DNA of 64,000 nt, from positions 1 to 64,000 of the forward strand of contig JABVXV010000064.1 of the NCBI GenBank assembly GCA_013365325.1, written 5' to 3'. The notes beneath the pieces are model-generated. The model saw nothing but the letters and a program-made list of their open reading frames with translations. It did no database searches and was not told where the DNA came from. The stretch comes from Dipetalonema caudispina (lineage: Eukaryota; Nematoda; Chromadorea; Rhabditida; Onchocercidae). Of this stretch, positions 39,855 through 53,093 are shown one piece after another (the stretch's first letter is position 1; the number at the start of each line of letters is the position of its first letter). The position numbers and the translations under genes were made by a program.

Positions 39855-41091
39855 TAAACAGATCTACATTATTTTGGATTATCCATATTATATAAAAGTG
39901 ATAGACATAAAATAAGAATAAAGGTAAAATAGTAGGAGTTTGATGATTTTTTGTTTTTTAATTATTATTACTTAATTTTCCTTCTCTTTTTTCTTGGAAT
40001 TATTTACTGATGAAAATGTCATAAGTTATGAGCACTGTTTATGTGATTACTTGTCATATTTCCGTAAACTTTTCAAATTGAAGTAAACAAAGTTTGAGGA
40101 CTGCTAAGTGATGAAATCAGCAATGTTTGCAAACCTTTCACTTATAAAATAATTTACTTACAATTATTGCAAACAATAATTCATATATATGTTGAATTTT
40201 CATATTCCTATTTTTGAATAACATTTCATATTTATTACAGATACGTAGTGAACATGTGATTGCAGTTTGAAAATTAGGTAGATTTTTATATTGCGTGAAG
40301 TGAAGAGTATTGTTAATTACAAACGAGAAATTAATTATCAATGACTATAATATGTTCCAGATTAAATACCAATCGTATTTATTGACAGAGAAAATAGGGA
40401 AGAAAACGTGTCAAATCTAGCAGAAAGTCATAGATGTGACAAAATAACAACATATTATCACTATGATAACCGTTATCATAACTGACTATTGATGTTAGTA
40501 AAATAGCTATGACATCTACTAGCACATTTCAGTGATATGTTATTGATAATGATCTACAGCAACAGAACATAGCTAATAAATAGACTTGTTTATTTGCTTC
40601 TTTCAGTATTTATTCATTTAATTAAAATATGGCACGAAAAATTAATATCAGTTAATCTAACGGATATTAAATCAACCAACCAGTCGATCGGTTAAATTTC
40701 AAAAAGTTTTCCTAACCTCATAGTATTAAATTATTCATGCAGGTTGATCGGTCTTAGTTTATATTTAGAAATCAATTGTGCTACTAACACACATATTAAT
40801 AACAATTAAGTCGAACATTAATTCCTACTAAAATGAATATTTAGTATTTTTAGATTATCAAATACATCGACATATTAACGAATGCAAAAACGCAGTATTG
40901 ACATTCTTTCTAAAAGTAAGATGATAAATAATAATGATTCATTCTTAAATTTATTGACAGAAATGAAATTAATTCATCGTAATATTTCGAAATATTCCAT
41001 CAATTTAACACCAAATTAATCAAAATAATTGTTGGTCAACATCGTACAAAAAAAAAAGAAAGTCAATTAAGCTAATGGATATTAATTAAGC

Positions 41092-44000
41092 TTATAATCT
41101 GGAAGAATTATTCGTTAAGTAAAAATTAGTTGGTAATTTCATACTATTTGTCTTTGTATTATCGGTATTACAATATGAATGATTCATATTATTTTTAAAA
41201 TCAATTGGTACAGGAATACTGATTGCATGACCATTCATATTGCTACTACATTCAATAGGGGTTAGAGTGCTTTTGTCAGCAGTATCAGCATTAAATTGAT
41301 GATTTTGATAGAATGTATCCAAATTGAGTTTTAGCTTTGGTGCATGACAGGTTGCATTCCGAAATTCGATTGCAAAAGTAAGAATATAAAATTCGAAACA
41401 AATTGCTAGCAACCATTCCGAACAGGTAGCAATCATATGTTCCACATAATGCTATACTTCAAATGAATTATGAATTTTTTGCTTCTTTTTTTTAAACTAT
41501 TATTGTTACTATTTTTTTGAATTATTACTATTACGAAATCAAACTATCAATTATTTAATCATTGGATAGAAAATATCAAAATGATTAGACAGTTAGAATT
41601 ATGAATCTTTTTTTTTCAGAAATGCCATATTATGGCCACATCCAACAAGCAAGCCAAGTCATGTTGCTATCAACAAAGAGTCGAATAATTGAAGTGGTTC
41701 TATTGATTATAATAATTATAAAAAATGCAGAAGTATGTAAAGTTAATCTATAGATGTACCCAATAATTCAATTAACTAAAATACATTATAAGTTACCAGC
41801 AAACTTACCAGATTTTCAGGTGTCCATTTATAAAGTTGCTTACAGCTAAGCCAATTTTTTGGCTGTTGACCAAGTATTGTTCCAAATATTCCTGCTTAAA
41901 ATTGCAATTTGCATGAACAGCTATTTCATTAAAATGATGTATCAATATTGTTATTTAAAGGAGAGGCCCACATGAAATAAATACACGAAATTGAAGTTAA
42001 TCGAAAAATTTAATCAGAATAGGATTTATTACAAATATATGGAAGGTAAGGAAGTGGTATAAGATAAATGATAATTATACGTATAGGATAAATGAATCAT
42101 CCCGAAAATAACTGAAAGCGCAACAGAACTATTCATAATTTAATTAGAATTTTATTGAAATCCATAAAAAACTAGGATATGCCAAAATTTTGGGGGGAAA
42201 AAAGAAAATATTGCCAATTTTATCTGTCCGTTGTTTCAAGGGAAGATTAATGATTTGGTAAGTAAATAAGCTTTAATTTTATTCCACTCTCTTAGATTAA
42301 CAAATTAGCACTTTATTGAACATAAAAAAAAAAGAATGCTTACTAGTGATGAAAAAAATTGTTGATAAACAACTTAGAAATAGGCGACAATGTGGTACTA
42401 TATCTTTTGCAAACCTCGGCTGCATCCGATAACTAAAGATAGTCTGAGCCCAAGTATACATTAAGCCACATCCAAAAGCCAACAATGCTCCTATATAATG
42501 CACCATGATCAAATTCATTTCCTGCAAAATTGTTAAGCTTTATAGTCTAGATTTATTAATTATGTAGGGAAAACAAAATCAACGACACCAAATTGTAGAA
42601 ACTTTTTCGAACACCGATCGAAAAGATTAGAATTACGAGAGTTACAGTTCCTACAGTTCCTGCAGTAGCATTTGCGAAATTATGTTAACCAAACAATGCA
42701 AGTTTGAATTTATCACTGAAAGGGTAATTACCTATAAGTGCCTTATTGGTTTTATCAAATCAAATTAATAGTTAAAAGTGTTATTATACTTGGAAATTGC
42801 CGATCAAACTGACACCAAATGCTGAAAAATATCCGAACCACAAGCATATCGTGCAATAATTTCGCCAGTTTCCATCTTTCTGCAAAAACAATTTTAGAAT
42901 TAATATTGAGCTACGAAATAAAATAAAAAAAGAAAAGCATTAGAAATTTGCATATTTATCTAAATACTCATCACAATGACGAGAAGTTATAACGTTAAGT
43001 AAAGTGTACAAACTAAGAAGAAATTTGTCGAAAGCATAATTTAAATTCACATTATTTAAACTTATGAATATCAAAAATATCATTTTATCTTCTGATAATC
43101 ATAGCAAGCAATGTAACACCTGTTTTAGATGATGCCAATAAAATTCAATAAGTTGTCGATGCCTTAAATAAGTGGTTATTGCGACTGAAAAATCAAAATT
43201 TTAATGGATAATCAACTTTTAAAATTTCTATCTCTTCAAATAATTCGCACTACAAAAAAATACTGTGATTTGGATACAAATGATAAATTTAGATTGCAAT
43301 GAAATTTAAACAAGAAAGAAAATAATTGCATATTTCAAACATATTTAAATTTTTAATTTTGAACATATTTAAACTTCATGCTTAAATTCTTTTAAATTTC
43401 AGCACGCAAAAAAATTGAAAGCAACAACAAACTATCTGATCATTGCATAAAAGTAATCAAACTTCTTGTAAAAGTAAAACAGCAAAAAAATTAAAGTTAC
43501 AGAACACGGCAGATAAATTGAGAAGTTGTCCAAAAATGCAACTTTCTGGCGGTAATGTACCACTGTCACTAAAATTGGACTTTTTTCTGCTCAGAATAAA
43601 AGATTAACAAAATTGACTAAATTTAATGAAACTGAACAATATTTTAAATGCTTAATGCATAATTGAATTAAATTTTAAATTTGCTCATGCAACAATTTGC
43701 AAGCAAAATTTCGAAATTAAATATACTACAATGATTTAAATGAACTAAGCGGAAATTAAACCTTCGACTATATTTAATGCAAATTGTTATGTTCATTGAA
43801 AACTTAACTTATGAATTAGAATACTTTCCTAAATTAAAATATGTATAAAATTATTTGTCTAGTAATTTTGTCATATTTTGTTAATATATGATAATTTCAT
43901 TTCAATAATTGCAAATTACTCGGATTGATAATTAATTAGAATGCATGAAACAGAAATAAAATAGATATTTTCGATTCTTTTAATTTTCCAAATTTTAATT

Positions 44001-45014
44001 CCTGACTTCTTTCACAATTTACAATATGCTAAATATTTGTTTGTGTCATGCAAGCATAAAATTCATTGTAAATATTACAGCAAAAAAATTTTATTTATGT
44101 TTAAAAAAACTTCTTCCATTCTTTTTTGTCCACAAATGGTTATACTTAATTTATTATAATATAAACAAGAATAATAGATCAGATTTATGAAAAAAAAAAA
44201 TTAAAAATTAATTTTTTTAGAGGTTTTTTTATTGTTTAGCTTAGTTTATTTGAACACTCAAATCCGAAACGATTGATTGATTTTAAATGAAAATGATGAC
44301 ATTTAACGTTGAAACATATTGGTATTAAATAAATTGCAAATAGTGATTTTACCTGATATATGGCCAAAATGCCGTGACATGCTTTTCTGCAACAGCTATA
44401 CAATACCTGTAATTTTTTTGCAATTTATTTGACACAAATATTCAACATTGTTAAACATATGCTGAATACGAATGTAATTTATCAAGATTTATCAATTATC
44501 AGCAGCAGGCATTTTTAATTGCAAATTTAGTTTTCACCATGAATAAATATTGTCAATGATGCCTAAAACTGGATAGAACTATTACGGACTAAAGCAAGAA
44601 TAGTATTATATTATCTCGAAATTCCAGAATTATTCCGGATTACAGAAGTTTAGAATAGTTCTGCTATCCTAAAATTCTAAAAGTGTTGTAGAATAAATGG
44701 AATATGGATGGAATAAAACAGTTAAGAGTTAAATAATAATACTTGTTATGCATTACTACTTCAATTAGTATTACAAGCAAAACAAAATGTTGAAATTCGT
44801 ATTAAAATGATATGATAAAAATTACTGTATCAACTACTTTAAGTTACTTCTGAAATTTAAATACTGCTAAATGAAAGTTCTTTGAAATGGCAATTATTTG
44901 TTTATGAATTATGATTAAAACTAAATGACAAACAGTAACTTACGAAACGATAAAAGCAGAAAGGCTTAAGATAGTTGTGAATAGTGGAATAATCCAAACT
45001 TTTTTCAACACCAT
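41092..45014 (-). CDS. DRAM/Frag1-family six-pass membrane protein
   Basis: A DRAM-type protein. The family sits in lysosomal or other endomembranes; mammalian DRAM1 and DRAM2 promote autophagy. Eight exons join in frame: 45014-44944, 44406-44353, 43568-43501, 43184-43120, 42879-42790, 42521-42344, 41891-41809, 41451-41092, giving 322 aa. Family marks in order: first transmembrane helix with SAFIVS, the HVTAFWPYISDSGTLPPES loop, GNFQ at the end of helix 3, HYIGALLAFGCGLMYTWAQ then SYRMQP in helix 4 and its loop, and a last helix with CSEWLLAICFEFYILTF. The final exon adds a hydrophilic Asn/Ser-rich tail of roughly 85 residues beyond the usual end; human DRAM1 has 238 residues. The start was chosen as the ATG before helix 1; the frame is open further upstream to an acceptor-like site at about 45083. 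Introns 43569-44352, 44407-44943 and 41892-42343 hold no exon I can support. Confidence 0.88.
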
Positions 45015-48000
45015 TCTCTTTTGTGCTTCATTTCTTTTTCTTGAATTTAAATTCAACTGATGTTTATCTTTTACCTTTCTAAAGCATATCTAAAAATAAA
45101 TAATTCAACAGCGAATTAAAAAAGATAATATTCAGATAAATTTGCCGAAAAATGAAAGGAAAACAGAAAAAAGATGAAGGAAAAACAGTTGATTTATAAA
45201 ATCTTCCAGAAATATGCAAAATAAATATATGTGTGTGTGTGTGTATCTTATTGTTTATTGTTTGCTTATCAAATTAAAAATAAGGAAAGACAAAAAAAAA
45301 AAATGAAGTTAACAAAAAAAATGTAAAAAGCAATGAAAAGATGGAATGAAATATTTGATTTGCACGGATCATGTAAGAATTAATTATTTGGTATTTATTG
45401 AAAATTGGAAATAAAATTGGACGAACACCTGTTTAAGTAATAATTAGTAGTAATTTTTACTACTACTCAATTAATAACTTCCATTTATTTTAACATGCTG
45501 CTTCTTACTATAATCTACGAGCTTTTCAATTCTGTACAATATTACACCATTCCATATCATGATAATCATAGTAAATCGTACATTACATTGAATATAAGCA
45601 TTTGTTAATAATTCAAATATCTGGAATGAATAACTTAGAAAATGGTTAATATAAATGTATGTCCTAAACTGAAATATAAAATAACCTAGCCAGAATTAAA
45701 ATTCGAGATAATCTAGTTTGAAATCAAAATTCGAAATAAGCTAGCTTAGAATAAAGTTCGAAATAAGTTGCCTGGAGTTAAATGGAATTGAATTTCGAAA
45801 TAAGACAGTTGAACAAAATATTAAAATAGTATCATTATCTAATAATTCTCAAAAGTCGATGTTGAAAAGAAAAGTGGAAAACAATAAAAATTACTGGAAT
45901 AATGCCTACTACAATTGTAATTAATTATTTCAAACTTTATTTCCAAATTTTGTAGTATTGTAATGGGATTTTTGTCAAAAACTCGTCTTTCGTATTACGT
46001 TTCATTTGTTATTTCAACTTTTTGAAATATTTTGGTGTAAAAACTCTGCCAGCATTAAAATTGCAAAATTGAAGTAGCAACAATACAACGCTTAGTTGTC
46101 CTATTTGTCCATCTTATTTAAAATTCAAAATGGGCCAAATCAGAATTTAATTTTAAAAATGAGCTTTCCATATCTTCCATGATGATTCGAGAGGATGAAT
46201 GTTAAAGCAATTTGCAAAACAAACAATACTTGTTACTAACGATTGATTTTTATTAGGTTCATTATAATTGAACTGTAAATGATAATGAGTTCTAATCGTT
46301 ACGGAAAATTCATTCCGGAATTCGTTATAGGATAAAGATAACTGGGTTCATAGACAAATACATTTGATTAATTGAAGCATTTTCGTATCATCAAGGATAT
46401 CATTGATACTTTTGCTATGAAGAATCAATTGGTTTATCATTGTGAAAGATAACTTTGAGATTTAAAACTTTGAAACAGGAAGAAAAGGCTTACATAATCT
46501 AACAAATTAAAATAAAATGAGGAAGAAAAAGGAAATGAAAGACTATAATATTAAAAAGGATGGAAAAAATGTAACAAGAAAAGGATTTTTTTTTTTAAAA
46601 AAAAAAAATGAAAAGCAAAGTAATCACTAAAATCTAGTTTGCAATATAAGAAAATTAAATTAATAAAAGTGCATTATTTCAGTTAAATAAATTTTTTCTA
46701 TCGAATGAAACAAAATTGAAATTATTGTTGCATGAATTCAATCGTAACGGAAATAAGACAAATAAGCGATAAAAAGAAAAAAAAAAAAAGGAAACGCATT
46801 AAGTATATATATCAATGCTGGTTATTTCAAAGTTTCATTTATCAAGCAATAATAAAATCAATGATGATACGGTCCTATTGATCATTTAGCAAATAAAACG
46901 TTAAAAGCTTTTTGGTGCATGCAAATGTTTAAATTAAAATAATTTTCTCAACGTTTTATTTTGACGGATAACGCTGAAACTATGTCGAAGCATTGCTAAA
47001 ACAGATCAGAAGTCGTCGAATTGCGAAGTTAAAGGACGTTTTTTTTCCGATACAAGTTTATTAGTATCATCGTATCGATGGCTATAAAACAAATGAATGC
47101 TTGTTTCTGAAGTTTATTATGACGAACTGATAACAAAGTACAGTGTTCCAAAGTCAATGTTGGATGTACTTGAAACAGATGCCTTCCAGTTTCTATTCAA
47201 AATAAGAAGTTTCAAAAATTCGGAACTACCGACTTCTATTTTTAGATAAAAATTTTGAAAATATCCAAAATAGCTACATTTGAATGGAAATTATAAATTC
47301 AAATAACGACAATTAAAATGTTGTTCAAATGAATAAATTCATCGTTTTTTTATTTTCATTTCTAAAATTTTCACTTTTTTCTGCAAAACACCGAGAAAGT
47401 AGTAAAATGAAGAAGAAATTTTCAATGAGAAATATTACACTTTTCCTTTGCCAATTAATAATCTTGGAAGAATTTCTGCAGAAAGGAATTTTAAATTGCA
47501 AAATTAGATTTCCATTCGGGAAAAATATAATGAACATGCGCGAAATTGCATTTTATTAATTATTTTACAATATATCGTCTTGCTTTGCAAAAATTGTTAA
47601 TATCGAAACAGGAAAAATACTATTAGCAAAGTTAAAAGTTCGAAAACTTTTTAATGCCTCATGTTCAAATACGTATCAATGCTTCGATAATGGCATTCCA
47701 ATATTTGTATATCATATTTTTATCGAATATCAATAGGCATTAAAAAAACCGGATAACATGAACATCGGATAGAATGAACAGATAACTTTAACGATAACTA
47801 TCCATATTGTGCATTTATTGGAATTGATCACAAATTTAGTAAATGTTCGGACAATCTTTACTGATCGTTTCAAATATTCGTTCGATTCGTCGTGCTTTAT
47901 TTTCACCGTTTAAAAAAATACGTTTCATTTCAAAAGAAACCATTTAGATAGAATCAATTGAATAAGTGTTTACCCGAAATGGAGAAGTACAATTTTTTTG

Positions 48001-48754
48001 ATAACATCTGCATCTGATAACAGCATTAAATCGTAAGTATTACACAAGAAATGATATAAAATGAAATCATCCGAACATTGGAATGCATGAAATAATCATT
48101 TAGGCTTATTTCAAATTATCAAAAACAAATGATAATAATCATAGGAGCATAGAATTGTTATCATCAATAAGCTGAAGTGTTATCTGTTAGAATTATTAGT
48201 GAAGCAAAAGAATCAAATGGAAATAGATGCAATAAAAAGTCGAGAAAATATTTACATACAAACCATAATATTCATTGATAGTAAAAAAAAAAAGTCAATT
48301 CGCAGGTCATTCTTTTTCGATAGTAGCATAATTAAGCTTAAAGTAAAGTTAGAATACGGTAAGTGTAAGTAATGATTGAAATAGTAATGAAGGAAAGTTG
48401 AAAGTGCAACAAACGATTGGATATGGCATATAAATTGAACTTTTCCAATTATTCTGCGGAATAATTTAAGTTTTCAGAAAAAAATAAAAGAGGAAAATGA
48501 TAGGTTCCTTTTTTTCTAAAATAACTTAAAACCTACAACATAATGTATTAATGAGATTTGGAATGAATTTCTTTAGAATCTGAAATTATGACAATCTGTT
48601 TATCAAATAATGGTGATAATCAATATTGCTGAAGGAATTCGAAAATTTATAACAGATTCGAATAATTTAAATCATATCGATAAAATGTAAAATTTTCCTG
48701 CAATTATAAAAATCATTGTTTCATAAACTAAATATCAAATAGACAAAATTGTAC
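45015..48754. other. AT-rich intergenic region
   Basis: About 3.7 kb between the DRAM-family gene and the zinc-finger gene. It contains a short TG repeat at 45230-45244 and a T-run/A-run inverted repeat at about 46585-46609. Frames on both strands at 47325-47559 are AT-rich, overlap each other and lack splice or family support. I see no gene. Confidence 0.6.
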
Positions 48755-50932
48755 TTAGATCAACTTCTTCCTTGCTTTTTCAATTTTATTCGAAAATTCA
48801 GATTTGATGAAATGTTTCGCAGCTAGCAACGATTCATTTGCTGAAATAATCGAAGTCATGGTTATGAGAAATAAAGTCGCCGATGATTTATTAAAGTCAA
48901 CTGATCAGAAAATGACAGCTTGGGCAAAAAAAAGGAAAACGAGTAAAAATATAAGCAGAAGACTTTAAAAAATATGAAATTTCACTTGGCATATATGAGA
49001 TATACTTTTTAATTTCAAAATTAAAAAAAAGCGATATAATAAAACATACTGCATTTTATTTTCCGTTTGTTTGCAACGTCCAAACTAAGAAGTTCGCGTA
49101 CTGTCAACGATTGGTTTCCAGAATTCCGCTTCAAAATAATAGCAGTTGGTGCGTTCACTTCTACTTTTCTATCATTTTCAGGTTTTACTGATCGATTATG
49201 GTTCGGTAACGAATGTGTCGTATCGATAGAAGAGCATTTTGATCCTACAATACTAATTGCAATTGAAGCTTATTAAGTTCATATTTACTACGGGTTGTAC
49301 TTCTATACTTGAAGATAACTTTAATAAAATATTAAAATTCAACATTGATTTAATATCCTTTGACCACCAATACTTTATAAAATTAACAAATAAAAAAAAA
49401 CAAAAGAATTAGCAATTCTTAAATAAAGTAAAAAAGTATTGTACCTATAGGATTAGTGATACATGGTGCATTATCGACTGTATCAAAATTAAGCATCTTT
49501 GATTTGATTGCTTTTAGCGAAGTTTCATCATTTCTCCCACATTCGACATTTTCTGTCATATTCTTCAAAATATGATTTGCTGATATAATATCACTGGTAG
49601 CAGATGATAATGGTACCAATGATCGATCATTGCTTGTTGCAGCAGATGTTCTAACTGAGATCGAAACTGTTTCCGCTTGAGATGATGAAGGAAGATTTAA
49701 TGGCATTATTGGACCGGTGATATCAACGGTTGGTGAAATAATAGGTAAAATCCTTGAATAATATGGTGATGATCCGTTTGATGACCTAAAAATAACTGCA
49801 ACATAATCATTTGAATAACATGATATACTTTATATGGAAACGAAAAGTTTCAATATAATTGAGCTAAATGCGAAGGAAAGAAAAAGTAACATTTACAATT
49901 TAAATTAATTAAAAATAAAAAGTAAACAAGTAACAACTAACATATTATGTAGTTTTTTCAGCAATTCATTACCTTTCATTACCATTATTTCTCGTTCTTT
50001 CCTTGGCAATCCGGTATGCTTGTAATTTAAATGTGCAAGTAACCTGCAATATTCTAACATATTACATTACACAGACGAATATTTAAATGATAAAATTAAA
50101 TTAAACTTATACTTCGGAATAAGATCAAGCAGTCCCAACATCAAAATGCTTAATTGAAATATTTGTACTTAAATCAAATAATCGCACTGTAGAAAGATAA
50201 ATAATATTAAGCAGAAAATAAGATGATATTTTATTGTAAAAAAGAATTACGCTTTTTTTTATAATAAAATGATGATTTTTTTTGTAAATTGTTGCGTAAG
50301 GATGCTAATTAGATTTGTAATCAAGGTATAAAAAACCTGTCAATTAGCTGAATCAATTATATCAAAGAGGACATGAAAAGAAATAGAACTTATCATTGTT
50401 CATCATGTTGAAATAAGTTATTGAGTTAATGAATTCTTTTAGACCAATTTATCCTATCACCAAAGCATTACTTATATAAAAATTTCCGATCATTAAATGA
50501 CATGATGAATCATCTATCATTAATTAATATCACTATTAATGACAGATAACGAGATAAATAGCTTCAGTATTTAATCATACATTTTAAATTTCACACAACA
50601 ATATAAAAATTCGCATATTCAGTTAGCGTAATCTAGAACTGAAATAATTGAAAAGTAACGGTAGTACTTAAAATACTAATTCGTCAGTAATTCAATTTAA
50701 TGTAAACATATATTCCAATGCGAAATCTATGCTATTTATCAATGATGAAAACATACTTTCGTTTTTCAGCATATGAATCCAAACAACCATCAATTGTACA
50801 TCGATATGGATTATTGGCTCGTTTATGTTCCATAACATGACGTGTTAACATGCAACGATTTTTAAATCTTAATTAAACATTCAATAAATTAAGTAGTTTA
50901 TTCCGTATTTGTTATAATCATTCTAGCAATAC

Positions 50933-50985
<53 letters not shown>

Positions 50986-53093
50986 ATCAAATAACCTTCA
51001 TCATTAGTTTTTTGTTATTTTGGGAAGGTAAAAAGAGCAATAAATATAAGTAATAATAATTAAAAGATTACGTGACTTACTTTTGTCCACACTTTTGACA
51101 AGTTAGTGCCATCATTTTTTCAAATGTTGACATTTGACGTCGACGAGTGTTCTCCGTAAGTAAAATTGGTGCAATATTTGATTTATGATCTTTCGTTTCA
51201 CCCAGTGATGTTTGCTTAAAATTACTATTCTTTTTTTGCCAGATCGATGACGTATGATTGAAAAAACAGCAACAATAACAACAACAATGTAATATAACTT
51301 CGAAAATTTACATTCGCTGAAAATCCAGAAATTCTTTGCGAGAAATTTTCGATAAGCTGCGCATCATCCTGAAGATTAGTAATACCATTAGGTTCTTCTC
51401 CACCATTTTCATTATTCGAAGTATTGAGGTAATATTCCGAACGCCAATCATTCTTCCATTTTCCAGCATTTACCACATTCGAAGTAATTTCCGTTGAAAT
51501 CAAACTATCGTCCTAAATATCGCTGTTTGAATGAGTAGTAATAAATAAGTATTACAAGTGGTTTTTTTTTTTTTTTTACTATAAAGTAAGGAAAATTGAA
51601 ACGAATCTTAATTAATGTAAGTAAAAATTTTTAAATGAATCAAAGAATTTATTTTTTTTTATTTGTTATTATAAGCTCAATTTCAAGACTAAGACTTGAT
51701 AACGAATTGAATTTTAAATTGAAATCGGAACAAAAAATATTTCATACCTCAATTGACATTGTTCCGGATGTAAAAGTGCTTGTTAGACCATCATTAGGTG
51801 CTTCCTGTTCCTGAAATTCAAAACTATTGGAAAAAAATCGAAGTAATAAAAATTATTTCACCAATCATTTTTCCTATTTTCATGATGTTTTTCAAACCTC
51901 ATATTCTAAATCACGATAACAATTGGTGCTTTTCGGGGAGCATAACGGTGTATCGGAATTCGATGATACATCATCATTCATATTCCAATAAAGATCAGTA
52001 TCACGACGTGGAAAAGCTGTAAACCATTAATTTAAAAGAAATTTTTCAAAACAAATTCCAAAAAAAAAAAAAAAAAAAAAAAAAAATTAACATTGAATGA
52101 GCAAAAATATTTATAGTTTAATTCGTAATTTTGAAGATATTTCTTTCTACGAACCATAATTTTTATTAAGCCATACAGAAAATTATTCCCAGTTATAGAA
52201 TTGAAATTTCTCAAAGAAATTTTTGATCTAATTTTAATCTCAAAAAATAATAGAAAACTTACCATAATTAACAATTATGACCTTTTCCTTTTCTATCGAT
52301 GTAATACATGATCGAAAATGATCATTGAGCATTTGCGATATATCTTCATTTGGATGTGAACTTTTTAAATGAATTATAAAGCTAAAAAAAAAAAGAAAAA
52401 AAAATTATAGCTAGAAGATTGAAAAATTCTTTCAACTAATAAAAATTTTTGCCACAAATCAAATTTTTGAGAAAAATTATCATTGAATTAATATAACTAA
52501 CCTTTGTAATGTAAATATATATGCATCACAAAATGAACATTTGAATGATAAAACATGCGATGTTACATCCTACAAATATTATTTTGCTTTATCGTTAGCG
52601 TTTTAGAAATGATTATGATATCATTTATCATTTAATTCATAATTTTAAATAAATTCAAATTTTTTTTCCAAAAGAAATCTGTATGAGAAGTAATTGCACA
52701 AAAAAAAAAAAAAATACCTCATTAAAAGATACATTCAATGAAGTCGGTCTAATCATTTCCCGATTTTCTGTTCCTATAAATCGCGCATTCATTCCTGTGA
52801 AATGTAGACAAGATGATGAAGTTGGATTATTTTCACGTTTTAACATTTTATTACTATACTGAAAACGTATAATGAGACATTACTATTTCTTATTTTATAA
52901 TGTAAAAAGTTTATATGAAAGTATAAAAAGTTACAATTGTTAGGGTAAGAGTTATCAATGAAATTATTTTAAAATTATTTACTGATATGATATCACTTTA
53001 AGATATGATATCATTGATATAATTTGTTGCTTGAACAATTCATAATAGTTTAATCTAACAATATACCTTTCGCAATTTCATCATCCATTTCAT
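48755..53093 (-). CDS. Unrecognised C2H2 zinc-finger protein with three fingers
   Basis: A predicted nuclear zinc-finger protein of 561 aa; I cannot name an orthologue. Thirteen exons join in frame: 53093-53067, 52858-52718, 52569-52502, 52381-52263, 52016-51898, 51810-51748, 51512-51312, 51214-51081, 50867-50757, 50043-49973, 49795-49445, 49244-49050, 48840-48755. Finger 1 (about residues 67-91) begins CSFC. Finger 2 (about 285-305) begins CQKC. Finger 3 (about 314-340) begins CTIDGC with a TFIIIA-like C-x4-C. Each finger is split by an intron, and each join restores standard spacing, which supports the model. Linkers are Ser/Asn/Asp-rich. The C terminus is basic, with VANKRKIKC and KIEKARKKL. 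The 5' end is uncertain: the first exon begins at an acceptor (53107-53108), so it may receive a spliced leader or join further upstream exons. Intron 50044-50756 has no exon I can support. Confidence 0.8.
50937..50978. repeat. (TTA)n microsatellite near the zinc-finger gene's exons 8 and 9
   Basis: About 14 TTA/ATT units inside intron 50868-51080 of the zinc-finger gene, on the noncoding side. Confidence 0.92.

Larger units (their letters stand above)
36207..41091. other. Intergenic region upstream of ubr-5
   Basis: About 4.9 kb. The first 35 bp or so hold the ubr-5 leader and a possible spliced-leader acceptor at about 36239. The rest shows no exon I can support. It holds a CA microsatellite, a cluster of TGCATG/CATGCA words and a degenerate 26-bp repeat, listed separately, and presumably the ubr-5 promoter. 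A candidate DRAM poly(A) signal (AATAAA on the - strand) lies at 40950-40955. Confidence 0.6.

Noticed and set aside
47325..47559. Overlapping open frames on both strands between genes
   Set aside because: They are short, AT-rich, mutually antisense and have no recognisable protein content.
49067..49276. 69-aa + strand frame
   Set aside because: It is antisense to exon 12 of the zinc-finger gene, which has matching splice phases.
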